Assembly: GCA_028278325.1 (NCBI GenBank)
Contig: JANQEO010000213.1
Span: 1 to 64,000 of the forward strand
Origin: Candidatus Binatia bacterium
Lineage (GTDB): Bacteria > Desulfobacterota > Binatia > UBA1149 > JAJCZL01
Length of the DNA: 64,000 nucleotides
Direction: 5' to 3'
Position numbers and translations under genes: made by a program. The notes under the pieces were generated by a model that had not been told where the DNA came from, searched no databases, and saw only the letters and a program-made list of their open reading frames with translations. Below are positions 63,933 through 64,000 of this stretch, piece after piece (positions within the stretch are counted from its first letter, which is position 1; each line of letters begins with the position of its first letter).

Positions 63933-64000
63933 GTGGCTGTCGCCCCCCGATTCCGGGCCGTTCTGGGCTGCTTGCTCCTGGCTTCATTCGTGCCCGTCAC
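63933..64000 (+). CDS. N-terminus of an exported protein (cut by window end)
   Basis: From GTG 63933 the frame reads VAVAPRFRAVLGCLLLASFV and onward, an Arg-then-hydrophobic segment like a signal peptide, with GAGG three bases upstream. Only 22 residues are in view, so the product cannot be named. Confidence 0.4.
   Translation, partial: MAVAPRFRAVLGCLLLASFVPV

Overview
The window is high-GC, densely coded DNA from a Gram-negative bacterium: HflKC, a TonB-dependent receptor, lipoproteins, a WS/DGAT acyltransferase, Cys-rich secreted proteins with thrombospondin-3 and dockerin-like calcium repeats, and a dihaem-peroxidase fusion. This mix resembles Myxococcota, Desulfobacterota or Binatota-like lineages. 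That placement is inference; no rRNA or tRNA was recognised to settle it.

Layout. 1-3.7 kb: 3' part of a giant Cys-rich repeat surface protein. 3.7-5.6 kb: hflC/hflK. 5.7-14.3 kb: a signalling/uptake block with two sensor kinases flanking a TonB receptor and two solute-binding proteins; the second kinase lacks its phospho-acceptor His. 14.4-25.7 kb: lipid and central metabolism (enoyl-CoA hydratase, hydrolase, ZapG-like protein, WS/DGAT, MutM, acyl-CoA ligase, PPi-type phosphofructokinase, PhzF, EgtB, DAHP synthase). 25.8-29.7 kb: two secreted Cys-rich/calcium-repeat proteins. 29.7-35.9 kb: Dxs, Dyp peroxidase, a probable membrane-anchored prokaryotic STING protein translationally coupled to a glutamate-synthase-domain protein, and a hydrolase. 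36-48.5 kb: dockerin-like secreted protein, GT39-type glycosyltransferase, methyltransferase, unknown protein, molybdopterin oxidoreductase, GNAT, ASRT-like lipoprotein, cyclophilin, SrkA-like kinase, GST. 48.7-54.6 kb: an organometal/metalloid island. 54.7-64 kb: PLP enzyme, small secreted proteins, AhpD-like protein, propeller-peroxidase fusion, aldehyde dehydrogenase, and the start of an exported protein.

The strongest result is selenocysteine use. On the minus strand at 49174-49941, a MerB-type organomercurial lyase reads through two in-frame UGA codons. They fall exactly at the two catalytic cysteine positions (MerB Cys96 and Cys159), with the catalytic Asp conserved and a SECIS-like hairpin after each UGA. 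A second gene (57227-58462) is an AhpD-like protein whose CxxC motif reads CxxU, also followed by a hairpin. Simple ORF calling splits both genes. The MerB-like gene lies downstream of an enoyl-CoA hydratase and divergent from an arsR - TauD-like dioxygenase - arsI - arsR - membrane protein - fatty acid hydroxylase series, so the island looks devoted to organomercury/organoarsenic chemistry. The STING/GltS-domain pair without a cyclic nucleotide synthase in view is the second candidate for a new system.
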